This document shows, piece after piece, positions 53,161-62,693 of a stretch of DNA of 64,000 bases (within the stretch, counting starts at the first letter, position 1; the number at the start of each line of letters is the position of its first letter). The stretch is from JACCZX01 sp963807155 (GTDB lineage: Bacteria; Pseudomonadota; Gammaproteobacteria; Burkholderiales; Burkholderiaceae_F): assembly GCA_963807155.1 (NCBI GenBank), contig CAWEAZ010000029.1:248001-312000 (forward strand), in the 5' to 3' direction. The position numbers and the translations under genes are program-made. The notes beneath the pieces were generated by a model that searched no databases, was not told the DNA's origin, and saw nothing but the letters and a program-made list of their open reading frames with translations.

Positions 53161-54821
53161 ATGCCGGTCGCTGATACCTTCGCACGCGACCACCTGCCAC
53201 CACAAAAGCGAGTGGCCCGAGTTCTTGTTCGACCGGCCCGAGTACCGGTATCCGCCGCAAGTCAATTGCGTGACCGAGCTGCTCGATCGACAGATCGATG
53301 CGGGCAATGGCGCGCGCCCTGCGATCACCGCTTTGATCGATGGGCAATCCGCTGTCATGTACGTATGCGCAGCTGCAGGCACAGGTCAATCGCATCGCGC
53401 ACGTGTTGACCGACGACATGAAGTTGGTTCCAGGCAATCGCGTGCTGCTGCGCGCGCCAAACACACCGATGCTGGCTGCATGCTGGCTGGCGGTAGTCAA
53501 GGCTGGCCTGATTGCGGTGGGTTCGATGCCACTGCTGCGCGCGCGCGAACTGAAGCAGATGATCGACAAGGCCAGAGTGGGCGCAGCGCTATGCGACGCT
53601 CGGCTCAAACGGGAACTTGAAGCGACGCGCGATCCGAGCGGCGAACACTACGCGCCCGATTTGAAGACAGTCGTCTACTTCAACGATTCATCCTCCGATG
53701 CGCTCGAAGCGCGCGCCGCCCGCAAGCCGATTGAATTCGCCGCGCACCCAAGTCATCGCGACGATGTCTGCCTGATCGCATTCACATCCGGCACCACCGG
53801 ACAGCCGAAAGGCACGGTTCACTTTCATCGCGACATTCTGGTGATGGCCGATGCGTTTACAACGCACGTGCTGAAGCCGACGCGCGACGATGTGTTTTGC
53901 GGCACGCCGCCGCTCGCGTTCACGTTCGGGCTCGGAGGGCTGCTTGCGATGCCATTGCGCTTTGGCGCGTCGACCGTGCTGATCGAAAAACCAACGCCCG
54001 AAGCGTTGCTTGCTGCGATCGAATCAACGCGCGCAACGATCTGCTTTACAGCGCCGACGATGTATCGCCAAATGGCGTTGCTGTTGACCGATTCGACGCG
54101 CCGCTTTGATATCCGAAGCCTGAAAAAGACTGTATCCGCTGGCGAAGTGCTGCCGGACGCGACGCGCCAGTTATGGAAACAGACAACCGGCATCGAGATG
54201 ATCGACGGCATCGGCGCCACTGAGATGATTCACATCTTCATCGCAGCGGCGGGCGCCGATGTTCGCGCCGGTGCGATTGGCAAAGCCGTTCCCGGCTATC
54301 GAGCGATCGTCGTCGATGATTCGATGAACGAAGTGCCGCGCGGCACACCGGGCAAGCTTGCGGTCAAAGGTCCGAGCGGCTGCCGCTATCTAGCCGACGA
54401 TCGTCAGCGCAACTACGTGCGCGATGGCTGGAATGTGACCGGCGACACTTTTGTACAGGACGACGACGGCTACTTCCGATACCAGGCGCGCTCGGACGAC
54501 ATGATCGTGACGTCGGGATACAACGTCGCGGGGCCCGAGGTCGAAGGTGCGTTGCTGCTGCATCCCGCCGTGGCCGAATGCGGCGTCATCGGTGTCGCGG
54601 ACGACGAGCGCGGTCAGCGTGTCGCCGCCTACGTCGTGCTCAAGGAAGGTTATGCGCGTAGCGCTGATCTATGCGCCGAGCTGCAGACGTTCGTCAAGCA
54701 GACGATCGCACCCTACAAGTACCCGCGCACGATAAAGATCGTCGACACGTTGCCGCGCACCGAGACTGGCAAGCTTCAGCGCTTCCGGCTACGTGAGCTG
54801 GCGATGGAAGACGCTACGTAA
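53161..54821 (+). CDS. Benzoate-CoA ligase family protein (two frameshifts as read)
   Basis: An AMP-forming acyl-CoA ligase of about 552 residues, close to benzoate- or 2-aminobenzoate-CoA ligases. The AMP-binding motif LIAFTSGTTGQPKGTVHFHR is followed by TFGLGGLLAMPLRFGASTVL, DGIGATEMIHIFIAA and TLPRTETGKLQRFRLREL. The N-terminus is spread over three frames: MPVADTFARDHLPPQ, then SEWPEFLFDRPEYRYPPQVN and TELLDRQIDAGNGARPAI, then TYAQLQAQVNRIAHVL. The switches are near 53207 (an A run) and near 53350, each with one extra base. The reconstructed start is 53161. It follows the Bug receptor and may activate an imported aromatic acid. Confidence 0.85.
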
Positions 54822-54841
54822 TCAGTTCCACGCGGCGTGAC

Positions 54842-55207
54842 TTATTGCGCCACCTTCCAACCATCCTTGGTGCTGCACAGGTTCCACGTGCTGGCACCGC
54901 GTTCTCCGCCAGCCGACGTGGCGAACTCCGTCGCGCGACAGCGCATGCCGTCTTTGGTGAACGTCTTGGTGGGCTTGATAGTTCCTGTCGCCTTGGTTTC
55001 GGGGTTGGCCCACGTGAATGTCTGACCGTCTTTGCCCGTATCGAGCGCTTTCTTGATTTCGGCGCGCGCAATGGTGATGTCGTTTTTGGTCAATTTCCCC
55101 AGCGGTCCCTTCGCCAGAAACAGCTCGTTGATTGCGAACGCCTGAGATGAAACTGACGCAGCGATCAGGGCAGCGCTTACGTGATGAATCAACTTTCCGT
55201 ATCTCAT
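54842..55207 (-). CDS. Secreted 17-kDa surface antigen-like protein
   Basis: A 121-residue exported protein. A signal peptide (HHVSAALIAASVSSQAFA) precedes a region with a C-terminal WANPETKATGTIKPTKTF and a closing Cys pair region (GMRCRATEFATSAGG to WNLCSTKDGWKVAQ), which resembles the end of Rickettsia 17-kDa or RT0821/Lpp0805-type surface antigens. No lipobox is present. The function is unknown. It is convergent with the CoA ligase and follows the patatin-like gene on the opposite arrangement. Confidence 0.6.
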   Translation of the reverse strand: MRYGKLIHHVSAALIAASVSSQAFAINELFLAKGPLGKLTKNDITIARAEIKKALDTGKDGQTFTWANPETKATGTIKPTKTFTKDGMRCRATEFATSAGGERGASTWNLCSTKDGWKVAQ

Positions 55208-55254
55208 TGAGGCTCTCCAGTATCAAGTCAAGTTTAGGCGCGTAAGCCTATGCA

Positions 55255-57532
55255 CTACGGCCGTCCGAGAAAAAGGTAAACCGCCTTGTTATCACTATTG
55301 GCATAACCGAAGCCGAGGTACAGCGGACCGAGCGGCGAATCGATACCCATGAAGACTGAACCGGCAAACACGTTCAGATCACCACTTACGATTTTTCCAC
55401 GCCAGATGGGTATCGACCGGATTCAGCCGCGCGCCCTCGGCCGAGAAGCCGACGTAAACGTCCTCAACCACAGGAATCTTTGCCACCTGACTGCGATAAA
55501 TCAGCCGGCCGAACACAAAGCGGTCGCTGCGCAATTGCGCGCGCGAGAGTCCCGACAGGTTAAGAAATCCGCCGAGTTCAAACTGATCGTAGATCGGCAC
55601 CTCGTTGCTGCCGATTCGGTTACCGCCGGAGATCAGTCCTTCGATCGTGTGACGGCCAATCGTGAACGGAGCGCTTAGTGTCGCGTTCCAGCGCGTGTAC
55701 GTTTCATCGGCGCCCAGTAGGGTGTTTGAGTCGTAGACGCTGGCGCGCGCGTAGTAACCATGCCGCGGGAAATTGATGCTATCGAGCCGGTCCAGCGTGG
55801 CATTAAAGGTGACCGCCCCGACGTCGAGCCGGCCATCCCTTGGCAACGTGAACGGCTCCTGAGTACCGGGAAGAACAACCACCCCACCGCTTTGCAGCGA
55901 AAATCGTGCGACGGCCGACCAAGGCGCCTACGCGCGCTTCGCCGTACTGCAGGAAGTTCACCCCGAAGTCGACTCCCGCGCTTCGTGAGAGTGTCTCTGT
56001 ATTCGGCAATGCGCAGATCGCCCGCGTACAAATCGAATCGATCGATCGAGTACGCCACCTGCGGCGCCACGAAGAAATACTGTCGGGTCGACAAAGGCTG
56101 ATACAGCTCGGTTCGCAGCAACACATCGCGGCCGAGGATCACGTCATTGCGCCACTCGCCGCCAAACGCATTGAGCCACTTCATTCGATGTGACGCCAGC
56201 AGATTGAAGTCGGCCTGATTCCCGAGCGCCGCTTCGAGCTCGAGGCCAAAGCGCACGTAATTTCGCTGCGGCTTTTCCTTGACCAACACGACCAGCGTGC
56301 GCTTGCCGTCGACGTCCTCGATCGCGTAATTGACGGTCTCGAAATCGCCGCGGCCGAAGATGCGCCGCATGTCGAGATCGATCGTGTCCCGGTCAAGCGG
56401 CTCTCCGACGCGCGTCTGCATCGCCTGCAGCACGACTGCTTCGCTAACCCCGCGTGTGCCCTCGATCTTGACCGCGTCGATGACAAGGGCGGCAGTGGCA
56501 GCGGTCGCCGTCTGTTTAGCGCGCACCGCAGCGTATTGCTCAGGCGGCAAAGATAACGCGCGCAGTCGATCTGTCGACCTTGCGCGCGGACGCTTCGCCA
56601 ATCGGTACGGTCTTCACCAGATTGTCGAAGTCGGCTGCCGAGTAATCGCCGAGCTCGGGAGAAATCAGAATGTCGCGCGGCGTTAATTCAGCCAGCGAGC
56701 GGCCGACGTTCTGCTGGGTCAGAATATTCAGCATCTGGACCGAGACCGTAAGCGCCGAGGTGATCTGCTCCGGTTTCAGCAGCGGCGTCCCAAGGTTGAC
56801 CGCGATGATGATGTCGGCGCCCATCGAGCGTGCGATGTCGACCGGCAGATTGCGCACCAACCCACCGTCAACCAGTTGACGTCGACCCATCTCGACCGGC
56901 GCCACCGCACCCGGCACAGACATCGACGCGCGAATTGCCTGCACCACACTGCCTTCTCTCAGTATCACCATTTCACCGGTGCCGATGTCAGTGGCGATCG
57001 CACGAAACGGAATCGGCAACTCGTCGAAGCTGCGCGCACTGGCGATCTTCACTAACCGCCGCAGTTCACCTTCGAGCGCAACGCCGGTGACCAATCCTTT
57101 CGGCAGCAACACACCATCGGAGGTCACGGCCAGCTCTGGCACGAAGTACGGACGCAGATCGTCGTCCTTGCGCCGCATCGTCTGGTCCTGACGCGGTGGG
57201 CTATCGGTGAACAGGCGCTCAGTGGTGATCAACTTGATCGCCTTTTCCATCTCAGGAACCGACAGCCCGGTCGAATACGCGGCTCCAACGATCGAGCCCA
57301 TGCTGGTGCCGACGATCAGATCAACCGGCACGCGCAGCTCTTCGAGAACTTTGAGAACGCCGATATGGGCGGCGCCGCGCGCGCCACCACCGGATAGCAC
57401 GAGGCCGATTTTTGGCCGCTGCGCATCTGAGGCGCGGGTATTTGCCGAGCTGGGCGCCTCCTGCGCGGCAGCGCTCGCCGCCAAGCCAACAGCGAAAATC
57501 AAGCAGGCTAGTGTCAGCTGTTTCGTCTGCAT
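55255..57532 (-). CDS. Patatin-like phospholipase with POTRA and beta-barrel domains, PlpD-like type Vd autotransporter (four frameshifts as read)
   Basis: A secreted lipolytic protein of about 757 residues after repair. A signal peptide ends AASAAAQ. The patatin domain has IGLVLSGGGARGAAHIG, the nucleophile S77 in GTSMGS and D222 in QLVDGGLVRNLP. A POTRA-like unit follows (DAVKIEGTRGVSEAVVLQAM, then FETVNYAIEDVDGKRTLVV). A 16-stranded BamA/TamA-like barrel ends with YANSDNKAVYLFLGRP. Shifts near 56571, 55985, 55890 and 55400 each have the sign of one extra base, and the total length is then a whole number of codons. PlpD-type proteins export their own lipase domain through the barrel. Confidence 0.85.
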
Positions 57533-57600
57533 AACGAGAGAGCCGACGAAATGTCGGCCAGGAAACTGGCCTTCGCTCGACGAACGGCGGCGATGCTCAG

Positions 57601-58050
57601 CTACAGCCCAACGTTACCTCGTGTCGGTCCGTTGGCGCTTGCCGTGTTTCCGCGGTGACTGACCGCATGCTTCAGAGGGAATTCGATGCCGGCATCCGGC
57701 TCAACACGATCCCAGGCGTACTGACACATACGAGTGGCAAGAATGTCGAGAACGAGTGGGCCGCCCCAAGTCCACTCCTCCGCACGGCCGTCTTTGCCCC
57801 ACCGGGTAATCCCGTCGCCATGCGTGTAGCAGCCGGTCGTGTATTGGCGAGTCCGATTCACCGACCGGCCGCTTTCATCGCGCTTCTCGACCAGCGCACT
57901 CACGATTCGGTCGCGATTTTGCAGAGCATCTCCCACGCTAATCGTCTCGACGTATATCAGCCACTTTGCTCCGTCCGACGCCTTTGCGACCAAGGTCTGT
58001 GCATGCGATAGGGTCGGTAACAGAAAAAGGGCGAGCAGAAAACGTTTCAT
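57601..58050 (-). CDS. Small secreted protein of unknown function
   Basis: A 149-residue exported protein with signal peptide MKRFLLALFLLPTLSHA. The mature part has WLIYVETISVGD and RQYTTGCYTHGDGI, with a single later Cys in RMCQYAW; the pattern is somewhat like surface-adhesin E domains but too weak to assign. It lies 68 bases upstream of the patatin-barrel gene on the same strand and could share its operon. Confidence 0.65.
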   Translation of the reverse strand: MKRFLLALFLLPTLSHAQTLVAKASDGAKWLIYVETISVGDALQNRDRIVSALVEKRDESGRSVNRTRQYTTGCYTHGDGITRWGKDGRAEEWTWGGPLVLDILATRMCQYAWDRVEPDAGIEFPLKHAVSHRGNTASANGPTRGNVGL

Positions 58051-58125
58051 AGACCCTCCACCATCGCGCGCCGCAAGCTAAGTGCGACGCGTCCATCCCT
58101 CCCAGGATGTCAATACAACCGCTTC

Positions 58126-58230
58126 TTAGTTCGAACGAGCCAGTATCCGCTTACGCAGGCTTTCGAATTCGGCCTGATCGATGACTCTCTCATTGAGCGC
58201 GCGCCGCGGATCATTCAGCTCCTGCTCCAT
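58126..58230 (-). CDS. SHOCT-like mini-protein or domain fragment
   Basis: A 34-residue reading frame starting at the ATG at 58230. Its core RALNERVIDQAEFESLRKRI matches the short C-terminal SHOCT helix pair (a loop-helix motif with conserved E-F-E and basic residues), which usually ends a longer protein. No ribosome site is seen before it. It is either a very small protein or the end of a degraded gene. It fills the gap between the two secreted-protein genes. Confidence 0.4.
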   Translation of the reverse strand: MEQELNDPRRALNERVIDQAEFESLRKRILARSN

Positions 58231-58263
58231 TGAAATCGTCGTCGTTCTTCGGTCCCCAAAAGC

Positions 58264-59106
58264 TCAGAACCTGAAATTTGCCCCTATCGCGAAGCCGCCC
58301 AATTTGAGCTCTTGTATGAACTTATCGCCTACATCGTAGTAGAGGTATTTGTACGAAAACACCACATCGCCCCACCTGAATCCGTAGCCCACACCGACCG
58401 CTCCCTGCCAGGTAAAGTCGGACGAACCGGCGCCGACGTCGATGTAATACGGGACGAACCACGGGCTGTTACCGAATCCCAGGCGGCCGCGCGCACCGAT
58501 GATGCCGTCGAAGAGATCGTCCGATCGCTCGATGGTGCCGGTGCTCGCAAATGCCGCCGCACCAGCTGGCCCCGTCACAACCGCCGTCAGATTCCAATCC
58601 GTGCGTGCTTTGACATTCGCATAGCGAATGCCTGCGATCAGATCCAAGGTGGTGGTGGGATCCTGCACCATGTTATAGCCGCCAGCCAACGTGAATACTG
58701 TTGCGTCGAGCGCTGACTGCGTGCCTGAGTTCAGCTGCGAGGTCGTCACATTCACCGGCCCCGGCCCAGGGTTGAAGTCAACGCTGCGTATCTGGCTCTC
58801 CTGCGTTCCGAAGTCCACATAAATGAAGTCCCCAAAAATCGACCATCGACCTTTGCGTGCTTCGCCCTGCACCATCGCAAAGAAGTTGAGTGCGTCGAGA
58901 ACGCCGTCCGTATCGATGGAGACATTCGCGCCCGAGCCACCCGCCGGCGGCGGACCGTAGCGCAGCTGCGCATCGAGGCCGGGAAGCCAAACATACGGCT
59001 GCACCGAAAACGTCCATCGATCAGTCGGTGCCTGGGCGGCAGCGTGCAGCGGCATCGCCAGAAACGCCGCGATGAGCGCGCCAATCAAACCATGTGATCG
59101 CTTCAT
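58264..59106 (-). CDS. Outer-membrane beta-barrel protein
   Basis: A 280-residue exported protein with signal peptide ending LHAAAQ, then alternating amphipathic strands (WTFSVQPYVWLPGLDAQLRY, GRWSIFGDFIYVDFG, LDLIAGIRYANVK) and a last strand FAIGANFRF ending in Phe. The pattern fits an 8- to 12-stranded barrel seen in many proteobacteria without assigned function. It lies 32 bases downstream of aqpZ, on the same strand. Confidence 0.8.
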   Translation of the reverse strand: MKRSHGLIGALIAAFLAMPLHAAAQAPTDRWTFSVQPYVWLPGLDAQLRYGPPPAGGSGANVSIDTDGVLDALNFFAMVQGEARKGRWSIFGDFIYVDFGTQESQIRSVDFNPGPGPVNVTTSQLNSGTQSALDATVFTLAGGYNMVQDPTTTLDLIAGIRYANVKARTDWNLTAVVTGPAGAAAFASTGTIERSDDLFDGIIGARGRLGFGNSPWFVPYYIDVGAGSSDFTWQGAVGVGYGFRWGDVVFSYKYLYYDVGDKFIQELKLGGFAIGANFRF

Positions 59107-59138
59107 ATTTCTCCTTATCCAAACACCTGATCAAGACC

Positions 59139-59858
59139 TCAACGTCTGCCGACGATCGGCGGCTCTTCGCGCCAACCTTCCAGAACAGCTCGGTACAACC
59201 AACCGCCGATCAAAGCACCGACGATCGGTGCCACCCAGAACAACCAAAGCTGTCCCAGCGCCCAGTCGCCTACAAACACTGCTGGCCCGGTGCTGCGTGC
59301 CGGATTGACTGACGTGTTTGTGACCGGAATGCTGATCAAGTGAATCAGCGTGAGTGCAAGTCCGATCGCCAACCCGGCAAAGCCAACGGGTGCGCGCTGG
59401 TGTGTCGAGCCGAGAATGACAACCAGGAACATCAGAGTCATGACAACTTCTGTTACCAAACCCGCGAACAACGAGTACTTGCCGGGCGAATGCTCACCGA
59501 AGCCGTTCGCTGCAAATCCGACTGCCAAGCTGAATGTCGAGGTGCCGCTGGCAATCGCATAGAGAATGGCCGCGCCCGCAATTGCGCCGAGCACTTGCGC
59601 AACGATGTAGGGCAGCAGTTGACCAGCGGGAAAACGACCGCCGGCCCAGAGGCCGATCGATACAGCCGGATTGAAGTGCCCGCCTGAAATCGGTCCGAGC
59701 GCGTACGCGGCCGTCAGCACGGTTAATCCAAACGCAAGCGATACACCGAGCAATCCAATGCCCACTTGCGGAAACGCTGCAGCCAACACGGCGCTCCCGC
59801 AACCGCCCAGCACCAGCCACAACGTGCCCATGAACTCAGCGATCAACTTTGCTTGCAT
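59139..59858 (-). CDS. aqpZ: Aquaporin Z
   Basis: A six-helix water channel of about 239 residues. Both NPA motifs are present: GGHFNPAVSIGLW and NTSVNPARSTGPAVF. The His of the narrow water-selective filter is likely in LTLIHLISIPVT, and the family Arg follows the second NPA, which favours AqpZ over glycerol facilitator. The start ATG at 59858 gives MQAKLIAEFMGTLWLVLGG; an upstream TTG is possible. Confidence 0.9.
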   Translation of the reverse strand: MQAKLIAEFMGTLWLVLGGCGSAVLAAAFPQVGIGLLGVSLAFGLTVLTAAYALGPISGGHFNPAVSIGLWAGGRFPAGQLLPYIVAQVLGAIAGAAILYAIASGTSTFSLAVGFAANGFGEHSPGKYSLFAGLVTEVVMTLMFLVVILGSTHQRAPVGFAGLAIGLALTLIHLISIPVTNTSVNPARSTGPAVFVGDWALGQLWLFWVAPIVGALIGGWLYRAVLEGWREEPPIVGRR

Positions 59859-60010
59859 CTGACCCAAGCCCCGCTTTGAGAAACTGTTGAATGATGGCGC
59901 CGACTGATCAGCGGCGCTTCACCTTTCGCGACACAGGTTGGGCTACAACTAAGTTAGCCTTGCACCCGCATCCGTTAGGTGATTAGCAACGCACAAGGGG
60001 AAGCCGACCG

Positions 60011-61133
60011 ATGAATACCTCCTACACACCTGATCCCGAGCTCGAAAAGCGCCTATCCGGGCGACTGATGGATGTCTTCATCCGGGCGGGGTTCGTCTTC
60101 GCCATGGTGGTGCTGTGCTACCAGATTTTTTCGCCCTTTCTGGCCCTGATGGTGTGGGCGCTGATTCTGGCAGTGGTGCTTTATCCGGCGCATCAAAAGC
60201 TGGCGCGCAAGATGGGAGGCAAACAGGGGCTTGCGGCCACGGTGATGGTGCTGATCGGCCTCGTGCTGATCGGAGTACCGGCCACTGTGCTGATGTTCGA
60301 GCTGGGCGATTCAGTTCATCAATTCGTCGGCAGCGTGCGCGATCACACGCTGCAGATTCCCGCGCCCTCGCCGGGCATTGCCGACTGGCCGATCGTCGGC
60401 AAGAAGCTCTTTGGCTTTTGGTCGCAGGCGCATACGGATCTGCCGGCAGTGGTTCAGAGTCTGCAGCCGAAGCTCGGCGACTTCGCCAAAAGCGCGTTGG
60501 CGATTTGTTGCCAGCACTGGCGTGGCGACGTTGCTGTTTCTGGCGTCCTTCATCATTGCCGGAATCATCATGGCTTTTGGCGAATCGGGCGCCAGAAGTA
60601 CGCGGGCGATTTTCGATCGCATCGTCGGAACCGGACGCGGCGAAGAGTTTGCCAAGCTGTCCACAGCGACGATTCGCGCGGTGGCATTGGGTGTGCTCGG
60701 GGTGGCCTTTATCCAGGCCATCGTCGTCGGCTTGTTCCTGCTGATCGCCGGCGTTCCGTTTGCGGCAGTGCTGGCGTTGGTCGTGCTGGTACTCGGAATC
60801 GCGCAAGTTCCGGCGCTGCTGGTCACCCTGCCGGTCATCGTCTATATCTGGGTGAGCGGTGAGTACAGCACCGGGGCTGCCGTGACTCACAGCGTGCTGC
60901 TGTTCGTCGCCGGCATGCTCGACAACGTACTGAAACCGCTGCTGCTCGGCCGAGGTGTCGATGCGCCGATGGTCGTCATTCTGCTGGGCGCGTTGGGTGG
61001 CTTGGCAACCCACGGTCTGCTGGGAATGTTCGTCGGCGCGACGTTGCTCGCTCTGGGCTATCAGATCTTCATGTGGTGGGTCGCTACCAATCCTGATAAG
61101 GCACCGGCGCGCAAATCGCAGGCGGCCAGCTGA
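60011..61133 (+). CDS. AI-2E family transporter / permease (frameshifted as read)
   Basis: A PerM/YdiK-type membrane protein of about 373 residues with eight or so hydrophobic segments (for example FVFAMVVLCYQIFSPFLALM and LGVLGVAFIQAIVVGLFLLI). The family signature is in LDNVLKPLLLGRGVDAPMVV. The frame shifts at 60503, where one extra A changes ALAFVASTGV to ALAICCQHW. Substrates vary in the family, so transport of AI-2 is not implied. It is followed by the NodT-HlyD-DUF2955 genes on the same strand, which may form one operon. Confidence 0.87.
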
Positions 61134-61138
61134 GTCGA

Positions 61139-62582
61139 ATGCCTGTAACCAAGCTGCGAACGCGGGCGGCAGCGCTCGCAGGGACAGTGCTTCTAAGCGC
61201 CTGCACGACGGTCGGGCCTGACTTCCAGCGACCGCAAGTGCCTGCTTGGTTGGCCCCGTGGACGGGCGGCTCTCTCGAGCCGCTGACCGCCGATCGCGAA
61301 GCCACGCGTCGGACAACTGCAGGAGTGGTGGCGCACGTTTCATGATCCCGTGCTCGAAGCCTCGTTGCCGAGGCGCAGCGCGTGAATCCCAACGTGCGCA
61401 CCGCGGGTCTTCGCATCATGGAAGCGCGCGCTCAACTTGGAATTGCCGGCAGCGCGCTCTACCCGCAGGTTCAGCAGGCCACCAGCGATCTGCTGTGGGC
61501 GCGGAGAACACAGGACCGGCGCACGCGACACCAGCGCAGTGAATTTCAGCGTTGGGTTTCAGGTGGGCTGGGAGCTCGATTTCTGGGGCAAGTTCAGACG
61601 CGGCATCGAGGCCGCGGATGCCAGCTACTTCGCCAGCATTGCGCAATACGATGACTTGCAGGTGCTGATGGCCGCCCAGGTGGCGGCCTTCTACACTTCG
61701 ATTCGCACTCTGGAGGCGCGGCTGGTGATCGCTCGCGAAAACGCGGTGTTGCAAAAACGCAGTCTCGACATCGCCGAGCGGTTGTTCAAGGGAGGCAACG
61801 ACTCCGAATTGGATGTGCAACAGGCAAAAGCCCAGTATCTCGGGACGCTGGCCACTATTCCTCCACTCGAAAGCGCGCTACGCCAGACACAGAACGCGTT
61901 GAGCACGCTGCTGGTAAGAGCTCCCGGCCCATTGCCCGAAATGACCCTAGGCAAGAATGTGATCCCGCAGGCGGAACTCGCGGTCATCGTCGACATGCCG
62001 GCCGAGCTGCTGCGGCGTCGCCCCGACGTGAGGTCTGCTGAGTTGCAGTTGGCCGCTCAGTCCGCGCTGATCGGCGTGAGCGTCGCGGATCTCTATCCGT
62101 CGATATCGCTGTTGGGATCCGTGGGGCTGTCGGCTACGTCGTTGAGCGGATCATCGCGCGCGCTGACCTGGGCCATCGGGCCGAGCCTTGTCTGGAACGT
62201 CTTCGACTATGGGCGGCTCACCAACGCCGTGCTGGTGCAGGATGCGCGATTCCAGCAGCTCTACGAGCAGTATCAAGACGCGGTGCTACGGGCGGCTCGC
62301 GAGGTCGATGATGCAGCAGTGGGCTTCGCAAAGACTGGAGAACAGATCCTGCTGCTCGCAGACGCAGTGGCGGCTGCGCAGCGATCGCTCGACATTGCCA
62401 ATATTCAATATCGCGAAGGGCTCACCGACTTCGAGCGAGTGCTCGATTCGCAGCGAGTGCTTTTCGCTCAACAGGACTTTTTGGTCAGCTCGCGCGGCAG
62501 CCTGACGCAGAATTTGATTGCGCTGTACAAAGCGATGGGGGGTGGCTGGGAACAAGGGCGAACGCCGGCCCGTGCTGGATGA
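61139..62582 (+). CDS. NodT-family outer-membrane efflux lipoprotein (about four frameshifts as read)
   Basis: An RND/MFS-type outer-membrane channel of about 479 residues. The start ATG at 61139 is 5 bases after the permease stop. A lipoprotein signal (GTVLLSACTTVGPDFQRP) opens the protein. The long core has WELDFWGKFRRGIEAADASY, PAELLRRRPDVRSAELQLAA and the repeated-helix end YREGLTDFERVLDSQRVLFA. The frame shifts near 61310 (QLQEWWRTFHDPVLEA), 61370 (twice) and 61510. All fit extra bases. It would provide the outer-membrane exit for the following HlyD and DUF2955 proteins. Confidence 0.85.
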
Positions 62583-62693
62583 TGTGACGCGCGACACCAT
62601 GAACCAACGCAGCGATTGGAAAGGTGTGCTCGAGGCCCCGCTGCCAATGCCCGACGCTGACGCTCTACCAAACTCTTCCGGAACGGCAAGACC

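Noticed and set aside
60078..61343. A 421-codon minus-strand frame opposite the AI-2E permease
   Set aside because: Low-complexity Arg/Ser-rich translation without domain; shadow of the permease and NodT genes.
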